Shown here: in pieces, positions 1 through 9,021 of the stretch
Numbering within the stretch: position 1 is the first letter of the stretch
Layout: each line of letters opens with the position of its first letter
Source of the DNA: JAICYJ01 sp963797565
GTDB lineage: Bacteria > Actinomycetota > Thermoleophilia > Gaiellales > JAICJC01
Assembly: GCA_963797565.1 (NCBI GenBank)
Contig: CAWCPM010000013.1
Span: 1 to 64,000 of the forward strand
DNA length: 64,000 nt
Direction of reading: 5' to 3'
Position numbers and translations under genes: made by a program
Notes under the pieces: model-generated
The model's database searches: none
Told to the model about the DNA's origin: nothing
The model's input: only the letters and a program-made list of their open reading frames with translations

Positions 1-1174
1 GGATACCAGTTCGCTCCGGCGTCGGCCGAACGCCAGATGCCCGAGCGCCCGGTCACGTACAGATCCTGGGCGCCGCAGCCGCCGCCCGACGGACCGGCAT
101 CGGCCACCATCGCGGCCGTGTAGTAGTTCCGCCCAGCATGTAGGCCGGCTGGCCGGCCAGCCACCAGCGGTCACCGGTGCCGTCGCCGATGGTGGTGTGG
201 ATCGCGGCCGGGTTGATCGCCAGCGACGTCCAGGTAGCGCCGCCGTCGGAGGAGGCGATCACCGAGTCGGCGCCGCCCGACTCCGAACCGGCGATCAGGA
301 ACGTCGACCCGCAGGCCTGGTGGCCGTCGATCGATGTCCACAGCGCGCCGCTGCTGGGCGGCGCCCCCAGCGCCTGCCAGGTGGCCCCGGCGTCGTGCGA
401 GACGGCCATGCCGGAGCTGCCGGCCGCGTAGAGGTCGCTGCCGATGAAGCGCAGCTCCTCGACCCTGGCCGGCGCACCCGCCACAGCGGCGAAGGTGCCG
501 GTGGTGCCGGCGGTGGTGGTGCGGAACAGGCCGCCCTCGTAGCCGGATGCGATCACCACGTTCGGATCCGCGGGATCGAGCGCGATCGAGCGCAGGTGCT
601 GGCCCGCCAGTCCCAGCTTCGTCCAGGTGGTGCCTCCGTCCGCCGAGCGCATGACCCCACCGGAGAAGGTGGCGGCGTAGATCGTCCCGGCGGGGTCGAT
701 CGCGAGCAGGTGCCCGGTCGACCGCGGGTGGGACGGCGGTAGGCCGGCGATCCCCGGCGTGTCGCCGCCGGCGAATTCCGGCACGGTCGATCGCACCACC
801 CAGGTCTGGCCGGAGTCGTCGGACTCAAGCAGGCCACCGCCGGAGCCGCTGGCCCCGGCCGCCGCGTACACGCGCCCCGGCACCGCCGGCGAGAACTCGA
901 TCGACGCGATCTTGTACTGACTGGTGTCGGTCAGTCCGGTGTTGGCCGGCTGCCAGCCGGTTCCCCAGTCGAGCGACCGGTAGATCCCGGATGTGTCGCC
1001 GCCTGCCAGCACCAGCCCGCTGTCCGCGGGGTCGATGGCGATCACGTTCTGGAAGCCTCCGCCGCCGAGGCCGCTCTCGGCGAAGCTGAGCGGGGTAACA
1101 GCTGCGCCGCCCGCGGTCGGAGCGATCAGCGCAACCGCCGTCGTGATCGCAAGCAGCGTCGTCTTCAGGTGCAT
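1..1174 (-). CDS. Secreted sialidase-like beta-propeller protein, 3' end outside window, one frame break
   Basis: The gene starts at ATG 1172-1174 and reads leftward off the window. The first ~24 residues are a signal peptide (LLAITTAVALIAPT, then small residues), so the product is exported. The rest is a BNR/sialidase-type propeller: Asp-box-like motifs SDDSGQTW, SADGGTTW, SHDAGATW and SSDGGATW recur. I cannot assign a sialidase catalytic Arg/Tyr/Glu set, so it may bind glycans or only be structural. Near position 130 the frame breaks after YMLGG. Assuming one lost base, reading continues as NYYTAAMVADAG and another Asp box (SADAGANW) to the window edge. The in-frame stop at 53 is therefore probably artificial. 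The fold is fairly sure; the function is unknown. Confidence 0.7.
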
Positions 1175-1268
1175 CAGATGCCGGCCCGCCCGGTCGTCGT
1201 TGTGGGAGCCCCTTCATCCTACGTCCGGACGGGGTTACCCACGAAAGTCCGGCGCCGCCCGGCCGTTT

Positions 1269-1299
1269 TTGATGCAACCGCGGGCGTCCTGGGTATACG
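1269..1299 (+). promoter_or_regulatory. Candidate sigma-70 type promoter of the first cupin gene
   Basis: TTGATG (1269-1274) and TATACG (1294-1299) are 19 bases apart and lie about 30 bases before the cupin ATG at 1331. A purine-rich GGAAAGG stretch follows at 1313-1319. The spacing is slightly long, so this is only a candidate. Confidence 0.35.
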
Positions 1300-1330
1300 T
1301 ACCTCATCGAACCGGAAAGGCGGATGACCA

Positions 1331-1720
1331 ATGAGCAGCTACACCACGGCGAATCTTCGGCAGGTTGAGGACCAGGCACCCAACTTCGGGATGCCTTCAG
1401 AGATGCAGGCGCGGTTCGCGCGAACGGCGCTGGAAGGCAAATCGCTGGGACTGAGCCTGTTCACTCTGGAGCCGGGCTTCCGGATCCCGTTTGCGCACAA
1501 GCACGCACACCAGGAGGAGGTCTACGTGGTCGTGCGCGGCTCCGGGCGCATCAAGGTCGAGGACGAGATCGTGGAGCTGGCGCAGTGGGATGCGATCCGG
1601 ATCGACGAGGACACGATGCGGGCGGTCGAGGCGGGGCCGGAGGGGGTCGAGTACCTCGCGTTCGGCGCCGGCGACGACCCCCGAGACGCCGACATGGAGC
1701 AGGGCTGGTGGAGCGACTGA
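1331..1720 (+). CDS. Small cupin-domain protein (paralogue 1)
   Basis: A 129-residue single-domain cupin, probably a cytoplasmic metal-binding beta barrel. Cupin motif 1 is visible as HKHAHQEEVY with H56, H58, H60 and E63, which can bind a divalent metal. It is followed by GSGRIKVEDE and motif 2 around WDAIRIDEDTMRAVEAG. The acidic tail ends in GWWSD. The protein resembles the product of 7713-8096 along its whole length (GSGRIK, EAGP, WW-D ending), so the two are paralogues. Substrate and reaction cannot be told from sequence. ATG 1331 is preceded by a GGAAAGG ribosome site at longish spacing. Confidence 0.85.
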   Translation: MSSYTTANLRQVEDQAPNFGMPSEMQARFARTALEGKSLGLSLFTLEPGFRIPFAHKHAHQEEVYVVVRGSGRIKVEDEIVELAQWDAIRIDEDTMRAVEAGPEGVEYLAFGAGDDPRDADMEQGWWSD

Positions 1721-1738
1721 GCGGACGGCCGCGCCGGC

Positions 1739-1770
1739 TTGACCACACAGGGACTCTTTGACTAGAGTCA
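1739..1770 (+). promoter_or_regulatory. Promoter with overlapping palindromic operator upstream of the MarR-GNAT gene
   Basis: TTGACC (1739-1744) and TAGAGT (1763-1768) are 18 bases apart. The palindrome TGACT-AG-AGTCA (1759-1770) covers the -10 box. The ATG follows at 1775, so a start site about 7 bases after the -10 would give a leaderless mRNA. MarR proteins usually repress their own promoter through such palindromes, so autoregulation is inferred. Confidence 0.45.
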
Positions 1771-1774
1771 GACA

Positions 1775-2656
1775 ATGGACGCCGAGACGGTCGCGCGCGT
1801 GCGCCGCTTCAACCGCACCGTCACGGAGCGGGTGGGCGCCCTGGACGAGAGCTACCTCGATCGCGGCCGGCCGCTGGGCGAGACGCGCCTGCTGTGGGAG
1901 ATCGGTCCCGATGGCGCCGACGTCCGTGACCTGCGCCGGCGGCTGGGGCTCGACGCGGGGTACGCGAGCCGGCTGCTGCGCTCGCTGGAATCGGAACGGC
2001 TGGTCGTGGTCGAGCACGGCAGCGCCGACCGCCGCGTGCGCCGCGCCCGTCTGACGGCCGACGGCCGGGCGGAACGCGCGGAGCTCGATCGCCTCTCGGA
2101 CGGTCTGGCGGCGTCGATGCTGGAGCCGCTGGAGCACTCGCAGCGCGCGCGGCTGGTGGCGGCGATGGACGAGGTCGAGCGGCTGATGCGCGCCTCACTG
2201 GTCACGATCACCGTCGCCGATCCGGCCGTCGCTGACGCGCGCTGGTGCATCGAGCAGTACTTCGCCGAGCTGGGCGACCGGTTCGAGGACGGCTTCGATC
2301 CCGCCATCAGCATCGCCGCTCCGATCGATGAGCTGAAGCCGCCGACCGGGCTGCTGCTGGTGGCACACCTCCGTCAGCGGCCGGTGGGCTGCGGGGCACT
2401 CAAGATCCGCCCGGGCCGGCCCGTCGAGCTGAAGCGGATGTGGGTATCGCCCGAGCTGCGCGGCCTCGGCCTCGGCCGGAGGCTGCTGCGGGAACTGGAA
2501 CGGGAGGCGGCGGCGACCGGCGCCGACACCGTTCGCCTGGAGACGAACCGCTCGCTGGCGGAGGCGATCGCCCTCTACCGCAAGGCCGGCTACCGGGAGG
2601 TGGAGGCGTTCAACTCGGAGGCCTACGCGCACCACTGGTTCGAAAAGCGGCTGTGA
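1775..2656 (+). CDS. Bifunctional MarR-type HTH / GNAT acetyltransferase fusion
   Basis: A 293-residue protein with two domains. Residues ~1-145 form a winged helix of MarR type: DLRRRLGLDAGYASRLLRSLE as recognition region, then the beta-wing SADRRVRRARLTADGR. Residues ~150-293 form a GNAT N-acetyltransferase with the acetyl-CoA loop region LRGLGLGRRLLRELE and the downstream LETNRSLAEAIALYRKAGY. This fusion is a known bacterial architecture; the acetylated substrate is unknown. No ribosome binding site is seen and the promoter lies immediately upstream, fitting a leaderless start at ATG 1775. The gene stands alone and is convergent with the luciferase-like gene downstream. Confidence 0.88.
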   Translation: MDAETVARVRRFNRTVTERVGALDESYLDRGRPLGETRLLWEIGPDGADVRDLRRRLGLDAGYASRLLRSLESERLVVVEHGSADRRVRRARLTADGRAERAELDRLSDGLAASMLEPLEHSQRARLVAAMDEVERLMRASLVTITVADPAVADARWCIEQYFAELGDRFEDGFDPAISIAAPIDELKPPTGLLLVAHLRQRPVGCGALKIRPGRPVELKRMWVSPELRGLGLGRRLLRELEREAAATGADTVRLETNRSLAEAIALYRKAGYREVEAFNSEAYAHHWFEKRL

Positions 2657-2663
2657 CGCCACA

Positions 2664-2679
2664 CCGCCCTACAGGGCGG
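2664..2679. terminator. Short GC-rich hairpin between convergent genes
   Basis: A 7-bp perfect stem, CCGCCCT (2664-2670) with AGGGCGG (2673-2679), has a two-base gap as loop. It covers the stop codon of the minus-strand gene and lies 8 bases after the stop of the plus-strand gene. There is no T-tract, so termination in either direction is only plausible. Confidence 0.35.
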
Positions 2680-3667
2680 GGATCACCTGCTCGGCCACGT
2701 GCCGGAAGGTGCTGTCCTCCAGCTCGGGGTCGGGCCAGAAGATGCAGATCGAGTCGACGCCGCCCTCCAACCAGCGCCGCATCTTCGCGACCACCTCGGC
2801 GGGCGTGCCCACAAGCGTCAGGTCCTCCAGCCACTGATCCGGCATCTCGTCGGCGACGGCCTCGGCCCCGTGACGCTCGATCAGCGCGGTCAGCTGGTCG
2901 GAGATGCCGTACGCGTCGGTCATCGTGTTCACGCCGAACTCTCCCAGGAACGAGCCCAGAATCGGCCGCGCAGCCGCGCGTGCGCGATCGCCGTCGGGGT
3001 CGACGCAGGTGAGCGCGACGGTCGCGTAGGCCATCGCATCCAGCGGACGGCCGGCCTTCGCCAGCCCCTTCTCGACACACTGGCGGCCGAACCTGAAGTA
3101 CTCGACGCCGGCCGAGGCGGCGAACAGCGTGGTGTCGGCCAGCTCCCCTGCCAGGCTCAGCAGCATCGGACCGCTGACGCCCATCGCGATCGGCACGTGC
3201 TCGGTGGCCGGGTGGGTGATGCCGATCTGGTCGAGCGAGAAGTGCTTGCCGTCGACGCTGATCGTCTCCCCGGCAAGCAGCCGCCGTACCGACGTCACGC
3301 TCTCACGCAGGGCGGCAACCGGCTTTGCGGGCATGATCCCCATCTGCCGCAGCCAGTCGGGCAGGCCCAGGCCGATGCCGGGACGAAACCGCCCCGGGAA
3401 GGCGCGGCTGATGCCGGCGATCTCCATCGCAAGCACCGCCGGGTGGCGCACCAGGCCGGACACGATGCTGGTTCCGACCGGCACCGTCTCAGTCGCCGAC
3501 AATGCCAGCGTCGCGCCCACCAGCGCCGGCACGTAGAAGTAGTCCTCGGGGATCATGATGTGCGAGTAGCCGAGCCCCTCCAGCCATCGCGCCTTCTCAC
3601 CGATCTGCTCCGGCGGCACCATGTCGCCCATCGAGACGCCGACAGGGTGGGCGTACCGTGGGCTCAT
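2669..3667 (-). CDS. LLM-class (luciferase-like) probably F420-dependent oxidoreductase
   Basis: A 332-residue TIM-barrel protein of the bacterial luciferase-like superfamily, whose members use F420H2 or FMNH2. Family features are the N-terminal VSMGDMVPPEQIGEKARWLE, the segment VPVGTSIVSGLVRHPAVLA, and the GRFRPGIGLGLPDWL loop that precedes the cofactor pocket. The ATG at 3665-3667 overlaps the stop of the polyphosphate kinase gene as ATGA, so the two are translationally coupled. An open frame extends further upstream inside the kinase gene but is not used. The substrate is not predictable. F420 rather than FMN is an inference from the actinobacterial setting. Confidence 0.85.
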   Translation of the reverse strand: MSPRYAHPVGVSMGDMVPPEQIGEKARWLEGLGYSHIMIPEDYFYVPALVGATLALSATETVPVGTSIVSGLVRHPAVLAMEIAGISRAFPGRFRPGIGLGLPDWLRQMGIMPAKPVAALRESVTSVRRLLAGETISVDGKHFSLDQIGITHPATEHVPIAMGVSGPMLLSLAGELADTTLFAASAGVEYFRFGRQCVEKGLAKAGRPLDAMAYATVALTCVDPDGDRARAAARPILGSFLGEFGVNTMTDAYGISDQLTALIERHGAEAVADEMPDQWLEDLTLVGTPAEVVAKMRRWLEGGVDSICIFWPDPELEDSTFRHVAEQVIPAL

Positions 3668-5808
3668 CCGTCGCCGCCCGCGGCCACGACCGCGGCGCCG
3701 TCGATGCGGTTGCGCTCGATCGCGAGACGCATCAGCGTGGCATGCGTCCCCTCCTGGCCGGCGGACTCGTATGGATCGGGCTGGAGCTGGATGTAGCTGC
3801 CGTCGGACTGCAGCTCCCAGGCGTTTCGCCGGTCGGCCAGGCAGATCTCGAGGATCTCCCACAGCCGCGCGCGCAGCCGCGGCTTGGTGATCGGCACGGC
3901 CGCCTCGACCCGCTCCGAGAGGTTGCGGGTCATCCAGTCGGCGGACCCGATCAGGAACGTCCCCTCCAGCGGATCCTCCGAGCCGCTCGCGAAGTGGAAG
4001 ATCCGCGAGTGCTCGAGAAAGCGCCCGATGATGGACCGGATGCGGACGTTCTCGGTCAGGCCGGGCACGCCCGGCGCCAGGCAGCAGAGGCCACGCACGA
4101 TCAGGTCGACGGGCACCCCCGCCCCGGACGCGCGGGACAGCAGGGCGCACATCTCGGGATCCTCGAGCTGGTTCATCTTGCAGACGATCCGGGCCGGCAG
4201 GCCGGCCTCGTGGTTCGCGATCTCGGCCTCGAGCAGCTCGACGAACCGGGCCCGCATGTGCAGCGGGGCGACCAGCAGCTCGGAGAACGACGGCGTCCGC
4301 GAACGCCCGGTCAGGTAGTGGAACAGCGAGACCACGTCCCCGGTGATGGCCGGATCGGCCGTGAGCAGGCCGACATCCTCGTACAGCTTTGCCGTGCGGG
4401 TGTGGTAGTTGCCCGTGCCGATATGGGCGTAGCTGCGGATGACGCCGTCTTCATTACGGACAACAAGCGCGACCTTGCTGTGCGTCTTGAGGCCCGTTAC
4501 CCCGAACATGACGTGGGCTCCCACACGCTCAAGCTCCCGTGACCAGTGCAGGTTGCGCTCCTCGTCGAAGCGGGCGTTCAGCTCGATAACGCAGGCCACC
4601 TGCTTGCCGGCCTCCGCCGCCGCGATCAGCGAGCGCACGAACGGCGTGTCGTCGCCCACCCGGTAGACGGTCATCTTGATGGACAGCGTCTGGGGATCGT
4701 CGGCCGCCTCGCGGATGAACCGCTCAACGCTCGCGTAGAAGCTCTCGTAGGGGTGGTGCAGCAGGATGTCGGCGTTGCGGATCGCCGAGAAGATGTCGGA
4801 GTCCGGGGCGGCCTCCAGGACTCGCGGGGCCAGCGGCGTCCAGGGCCGGTCACGCAGTTCGGGGACGTCCAGGCCGGCGATCTCGAACAGGGTCGTGTAG
4901 TCGAGCAGGGCGCTCATCTCGTAGACGGCGTCCGGCGCCAGGCTGAAGCGGTCGACCAGCTCGGCCACCATGGCGGAATCGGCGTCGGGCTGCACCTCGA
5001 GCCGCACGACCGGCTCGAAGCGGCGCTGGCGCAGCTCCTCCTCGACCATCGCCCGCTTGCTGAGCCCGTCGTTCTCGTCCAGCTCCACGTCGGCATCGCG
5101 AAGCACCCGGAACAGGCTGGCACTGGCCACGATCATTCCCGGGAACAGCCGCTCGGCGTTGGCCCGGATCACCTGGTCGAGGCCGACGAACACCCACTCG
5201 GACGAGCCGTCCGCCCCCACCCGCAGCCACTGAGGCAGGTCGGTCGGCAGCTTCACCCGCACCAGCACCGCCTCGCCGCTGACCGGATCCTCGAGCTGAA
5301 ACGCCCACGACGTGGAGAGGTTCGAGACGTAGGGGAAGGGGTGGGCGGCGTCCAGGCTGAGCGGCGTCAGCACCGGCGAGATGTCGCGCTCGAACACGGC
5401 GGAGGCCTCGTCGCGCTGGGCGTCGTCGAGGTCGTCCCAGCCGACCAGGCGGATCCCGTGCTCGGCCAGCCGCGGGCGCAGCACCTGCGCGTAACAGGCG
5501 GCCTGCTCGTCCAGCATCGACGTCACCATCGCGCGGATTCGCGCCGCGAGCTCGCGCAGGGCCGGCGCTGCCAGGCCGGTCGGGTCGGCCAGCCGCGACA
5601 TGCGCTTCATGAAGAACTCATCGAGGTTCGCGCTGAAGATGGCCAGGAACTTCACGCGCTCGAGCAGCGGCGTGCGCTCGTCCAGCGCCTCATGCAGCAC
5701 CCGCCGGTTGAACTCGAGCCAGCTGACGTCGCGGTCGATCCAGGCGCCGCTCAGGTCGCCGGCCTGGCCGGCGGTTGGGGATGACTCACCGACCGCCACA
5801 GCCACCAC
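3664..5808 (-). CDS. ppk1: Polyphosphate kinase 1
   Basis: PPK1 reversibly transfers the ATP gamma-phosphate to polyphosphate at the membrane or in the cytosol. The N-terminal domain opens with IDRDVSWLEFNRRVL, a family signature, followed by ERVKFLAIFSANLDEFFM. The two phospholipase-D-like halves carry GLKTHSKVALVV, with the phospho-histidine candidate, and SADWMTRNLSERVEAAVPI. From the GTG at 5806-5808 the protein is 714 residues, the usual length; nearby GTGs at 5803 and 5797 are also possible. The longer open frame to 6072 would be translated from repeat sequence and is rejected. The downstream LLM gene is coupled through ATGA. The leader contains the palindromic repeat at 5865-6117. Confidence 0.95.
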   Translation of the reverse strand: MVAVAVGESSPTAGQAGDLSGAWIDRDVSWLEFNRRVLHEALDERTPLLERVKFLAIFSANLDEFFMKRMSRLADPTGLAAPALRELAARIRAMVTSMLDEQAACYAQVLRPRLAEHGIRLVGWDDLDDAQRDEASAVFERDISPVLTPLSLDAAHPFPYVSNLSTSWAFQLEDPVSGEAVLVRVKLPTDLPQWLRVGADGSSEWVFVGLDQVIRANAERLFPGMIVASASLFRVLRDADVELDENDGLSKRAMVEEELRQRRFEPVVRLEVQPDADSAMVAELVDRFSLAPDAVYEMSALLDYTTLFEIAGLDVPELRDRPWTPLAPRVLEAAPDSDIFSAIRNADILLHHPYESFYASVERFIREAADDPQTLSIKMTVYRVGDDTPFVRSLIAAAEAGKQVACVIELNARFDEERNLHWSRELERVGAHVMFGVTGLKTHSKVALVVRNEDGVIRSYAHIGTGNYHTRTAKLYEDVGLLTADPAITGDVVSLFHYLTGRSRTPSFSELLVAPLHMRARFVELLEAEIANHEAGLPARIVCKMNQLEDPEMCALLSRASGAGVPVDLIVRGLCCLAPGVPGLTENVRIRSIIGRFLEHSRIFHFASGSEDPLEGTFLIGSADWMTRNLSERVEAAVPITKPRLRARLWEILEICLADRRNAWELQSDGSYIQLQPDPYESAGQEGTHATLMRLAIERNRIDGAAVVAAGGDG

Positions 5809-5864
5809 CCGGTTTGGTCGACCACCGCATGGGCGAGAGTGTAATCCCGCATGGCGAGCCGCTC

Positions 5865-6117
5865 TAGCTGATCGATCGATATCTCCGTGATGTGGAGGCG
5901 AGAACGAGCTCGCGCAAGGTGAATCGCCTTGCGCCGGTCGGGAGTGATCTGCGATCACGCAGATCACGAAAAGGACGCAGGGAGCGTCAATATCGGGAAT
6001 ATTGACGCGACCGAGGACGCGGCGAGGCGAAGGTGCGCAGCCGTAGCCACCCCGACCGTCTCGTATCCCCACCTCTCGCTGCGACCAGGCTCGCGAAAGA
6101 TATCGATCGATCAGCTA
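5865..6117. repeat. Palindromic structured repeat element, copy 1
   Basis: A 253-bp non-coding element. The ends TAGCTGATCGATCGATATC (5865-5883) and 6099-6117 are exact inverted repeats of 19 bp, or 20 with the next pair. Inside are three perfect hairpins: GCGCAAGG/CCTTGCGC (5912-5919/5927-5934), GTGATCTGCG/CGCAGATCAC (5944-5953/5958-5967, loop ATCA) and GCGTCAATAT/ATATTGACGC (5984-5993/5999-6008, loop CGGGA). Its order of motifs matches the element at 25471-25658. The right end supplies the TAG stop of the membrane glycosyltransferase (6115-6117). It could be a MITE-like insertion or a structured RNA; no protein is encoded. Confidence 0.85.
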
Positions 6118-7642
6118 CAGATTGTCGCTGGCGATGCGGCTGTCCCAGATGTCGCCCAGCGGCTGCGGCAGCCGGCAGACGGCGATGATCCTGCCCCGCT
6201 CCTCGTTGTCGAGGTGGTAGGGGTTCTGGATCGTGGCCAGGCGCCGGAAGCTGGTACACATCCCGCGCAGCACGCTCGGGTCATAGCCCACGGTCAGCAC
6301 CGTCCGTTGTGGGAGCCGGGCGGGTCGCCAGTACTGCCAGCTGAGGTGGCCCGACAGCGGTTGCGGCAAGCCCAGCGACGGTCCGAACCGGGCAAGAGCC
6401 CCCGCCTCGCCGTAGTTCTGGGCCAGGATCGCCGCATGGGCGCGCTCGGCCTGGGGCAGCGACCGCCACGCTTGCGCCGTCTGCGCGACCAGCTCCGGCC
6501 AGCCGATCTCGTCCTTGAAGAAGGACACGTTCCAGATGCCGGAGTCGATCATGCCCGTCGTCGAGCGGATCGGCACCACCACCTGGGCCGCCACCGCGAT
6601 CACCAGCACCTGGAACACCGCCAGCGCGGCCAGAGTGGCGCGGGCGCCAGCGGGCCGCCGGCCGCCACCGCTCCAGCGCCACAGCCCCGGCCGCGACGCA
6701 CACGATCAGCGCCGGCAGCGGGTAGTAGCCACGCCCCTGCTCGAGCCCGAACCCGACCACAACGAATACCGCCGCCCAGGTGAACGCCCGCAACCCGGGA
6801 CGCCGCCACATCCAGACGCCGCCGACCACGGCCAGCGCCGTGCAGGCCGCCAGGAACACGACCGCGTCGGCCACGTATGCCGGCGGCGGTGTGTCGGCGG
6901 CCGTCTGCGCGCGCTGGCTGTGCGCGAAGGCGGCGCTTGGCCAGCCGTGGTGGATCTCCCAGGCGATGTTCGGCAGCAGCAGGACGAACGCGATCCCGGC
7001 GGCGATCCACGGGCCACGCGTCCTCAGCACCCGCCGCTGCGGCGTCAGCGCGAGCCCCGCCACCAGCGCCAGCAGCAGCGTGGCGATCGTGTACTTGGCC
7101 TCGAGGCCGATGCCGGCCATCACCCCCACCGCCGGCCACAGCCGCGGCATCGGCCGGGTGACCGCGACCAGCACCAGGTAGAGCGTCGCGGTTTCTGCCC
7201 CCAGATCGAGCCAGGTGGGATGGAAGATGCTGGCTGCTCCCAGCGCGATCGGCGCCGTCGCCCAGGCCAGCGCCGCGAGCGCCTGTGCCCGCAGGCCGCC
7301 GCCCAGCTCGCGCGCGCTCAGGGCCACGAAGGCGACGCTGGTCAGCCCGATCACCATCGTGGTCAGGCGCAGCGCGTCCAGCGACGTCCCGAACACGCCC
7401 ACCACCGCCCACCCGACAAGGGCGGTCAGGGGCGGGAAGTCGACGTATCCGAACGCGAGGTGGTGCGACGCCTCCAGGAAGTAGAGCTCGTCGCGATCCC
7501 ATCCGTAGCGGCCCAGGAAGGCCAGCCCGACAAGGGCCGGCACCAGCGCCGCCAGCACCGATACCGCCAGCGTCGAGCGCACGGTCGTGCGCGGCCCGGT
7601 GGCTTCGGGCGACTCGGCGGCAGCGATCGCGGTCGCGGTCAT
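6115..7642 (-). CDS. GT39 / ArnT-like membrane glycosyltransferase, one frame break
   Basis: A polytopic membrane protein of the dolichyl-phosphate-mannose transferase (PMT_2, GT39) type, which transfers a sugar from a polyprenyl-phosphate donor outside the membrane. The diagnostic first loop reads WDRDELYFLEASHHL, then GYVDFPPLTAL, with the catalytic Asp-Glu. About ten hydrophobic segments follow. Near position 6640 the frame shifts by an apparent one-base gain. The downstream frame (VFQVLVIAVAAQVVVP to IASDNL) continues the protein to the TAG at 6115, giving about 508 residues. ATG is at 7640-7642. The stop codon lies in the end of the repeat element. The acceptor is unknown. Confidence 0.82.
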
Positions 7643-7712
7643 GAGCGTGGCGGAGACTACCGCCGTGCGCTGGTACTACGCTGCGTCGGTTCCACATTGC
7701 AGGAGGCATCGA

Positions 7713-8096
7713 ATGGCCGGTTACACGATCGTCAACATGAACGACCTCGAGGACTCCGCCGCAGGGCGCGATGGCGTCGAGGCGCGGTTCGGCCGCAAGC
7801 ACCTCGACTCCGAGCACCTCGGTGTCAGCGTCTTTCGTTACGGGCCGGGCCACCGCAACACCCTGGGCCACAGGCACCGCGAGCAGGAGGAGGCATACCT
7901 CGTCACCGCCGGCTCCGGCCGGATCAAGCTCGGCGACGACATCATCAACCTCAAGCCCTGGGATCTGGTGCGGATCGCGCCGTCCACGTTGCGCGCGCTG
8001 GAGGCCGGGCCGGACGGGCTGGAGGTGGTCGCGATCGGATCCGACCGTCCCGAGGGCGGCGACGGCGAGACCGTCGAGGACTGGTGGACGGACTGA
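7713..8096 (+). CDS. Small cupin-domain protein (paralogue 2)
   Basis: A 127-residue cupin related to the product of 1331-1720. A perfect AGGAGG at 7701-7706, six bases before ATG 7713, fixes the start; the open frame upstream is ignored. Motif 1 is GHRHREQEEAYLV and motif 2 is WDLVRIAPSTLRALEAGP. The shared GSGRIKLGDD and the WWTD end mark paralogy. The metal ligands are partly kept (HRH and E), so metal binding is likely. Four bases separate it from the aldose-epimerase gene, suggesting a two-gene operon. The function is not predictable. Confidence 0.85.
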   Translation: MAGYTIVNMNDLEDSAAGRDGVEARFGRKHLDSEHLGVSVFRYGPGHRNTLGHRHREQEEAYLVTAGSGRIKLGDDIINLKPWDLVRIAPSTLRALEAGPDGLEVVAIGSDRPEGGDGETVEDWWTD

Positions 8097-8100
8097 TGCG

Positions 8101-9021
8101 ATGACCGCGGGCGACGTGGTGCTGCCCTCCGGCAGGCAGTTCGAGATCGCGCTGGGTGACCAGCGCCTGGTCGTGGTCGAGTTCGGCGGCGGCCTTCGTT
8201 CCTACACCGTCGGCGATGCGGACGTGCTGGACGGCTATGCGGTTGACGGCACGTGCACGTCGGGCCGCGGCCAGGTGCTGATCCCGTGGCCGAACCGGAT
8301 CGAGGACGGGCGCTACGACTTCGATGGTGCCAGCCATTCGCTGCCCCTGAACGAGGTGCCGAACCGAAACGCGATCCACGGGCTCGTCCGCTGGGCGGCC
8401 TGGACGGCGGCGGAGCATGAGCCGGACCGGGTGGTGATGGCGCACATCGTGCATCCGCAGCCCGGGTATCCGTTCTCGCTGTCGCTGTCGATCGAGTACT
8501 CGCTCTCTGAGGCCGGCCTCACGGTGCGCACGACCGCGACCAACGCCGGCGATCGCGACTGCCCGTACGGCTGCGGCGCCCACCCGTACCTGGCGGCAGC
8601 CACGGGCACCGTGGACACACTGGAGCTGCGGGTTCCTGCGAGCACCGTCCTGCGGTCGGACGAGCGCAGCCTGCCCACCGGCTCGGCGCCGGTCGCGGGC
8701 ACCGATTACGACTTCCGTACGCGGCGGGCGATCGGCGGGCTCGTGCTCGACAACGCGTTCACCGACCTGGAACGGGACGACGACGGGGTGGCCCGCGTCG
8801 AGCTGCGTGACCCGGTGTCGGGCGCCGGGCCGACGCTGTGGATGGACGAGGCGTACCCGTACGTGATGGTGTTCAGCGGCGACCCGCTGCCGGATGTCGC
8901 ACGACGCGCGCTCGCCGTCGAGCCGATGTCGTGTCCGCCCAACGCGTTTCGCAGCGGCGAGAGCCTGGTGCGGCTGGCGCCGGGCGAGTCGCACACCGCG
9001 ACGTGGGGCATCTCCGTCTAG
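8101..9021 (+). CDS. Aldose 1-epimerase (mutarotase) family protein
   Basis: A 306-residue galactose-mutarotase-fold protein, expected to interconvert alpha and beta anomers of a hexose or act on a related sugar. Family features are GQVLIPWPNRIEDGRYDFDG near the N-terminus, NAIHGLVRWAAW with the conserved His, the second catalytic-type His in CGAHPYL, and AVEPMSCPPNAF near the end with the Glu general base. The ATG at 8101 follows the cupin stop by four bases. The sugar is unknown. Given the G6PDH and trehalase-like genes nearby, glucose is possible but unproven. Confidence 0.85.
   Translation: MTAGDVVLPSGRQFEIALGDQRLVVVEFGGGLRSYTVGDADVLDGYAVDGTCTSGRGQVLIPWPNRIEDGRYDFDGASHSLPLNEVPNRNAIHGLVRWAAWTAAEHEPDRVVMAHIVHPQPGYPFSLSLSIEYSLSEAGLTVRTTATNAGDRDCPYGCGAHPYLAAATGTVDTLELRVPASTVLRSDERSLPTGSAPVAGTDYDFRTRRAIGGLVLDNAFTDLERDDDGVARVELRDPVSGAGPTLWMDEAYPYVMVFSGDPLPDVARRALAVEPMSCPPNAFRSGESLVRLAPGESHTATWGISV

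Noticed and set aside
1240..1270. GC stem followed by TTTTT as an intrinsic terminator on the plus strand
   Set aside because: The stem is only four pairs and no plus-strand gene ends before it.
5809..6072. Extension of the polyphosphate kinase reading frame to an ATG at 6072
   Set aside because: The extra ~88 residues come from the palindromic repeat and do not resemble PPK1; the GTG at 5808 gives the normal family length.
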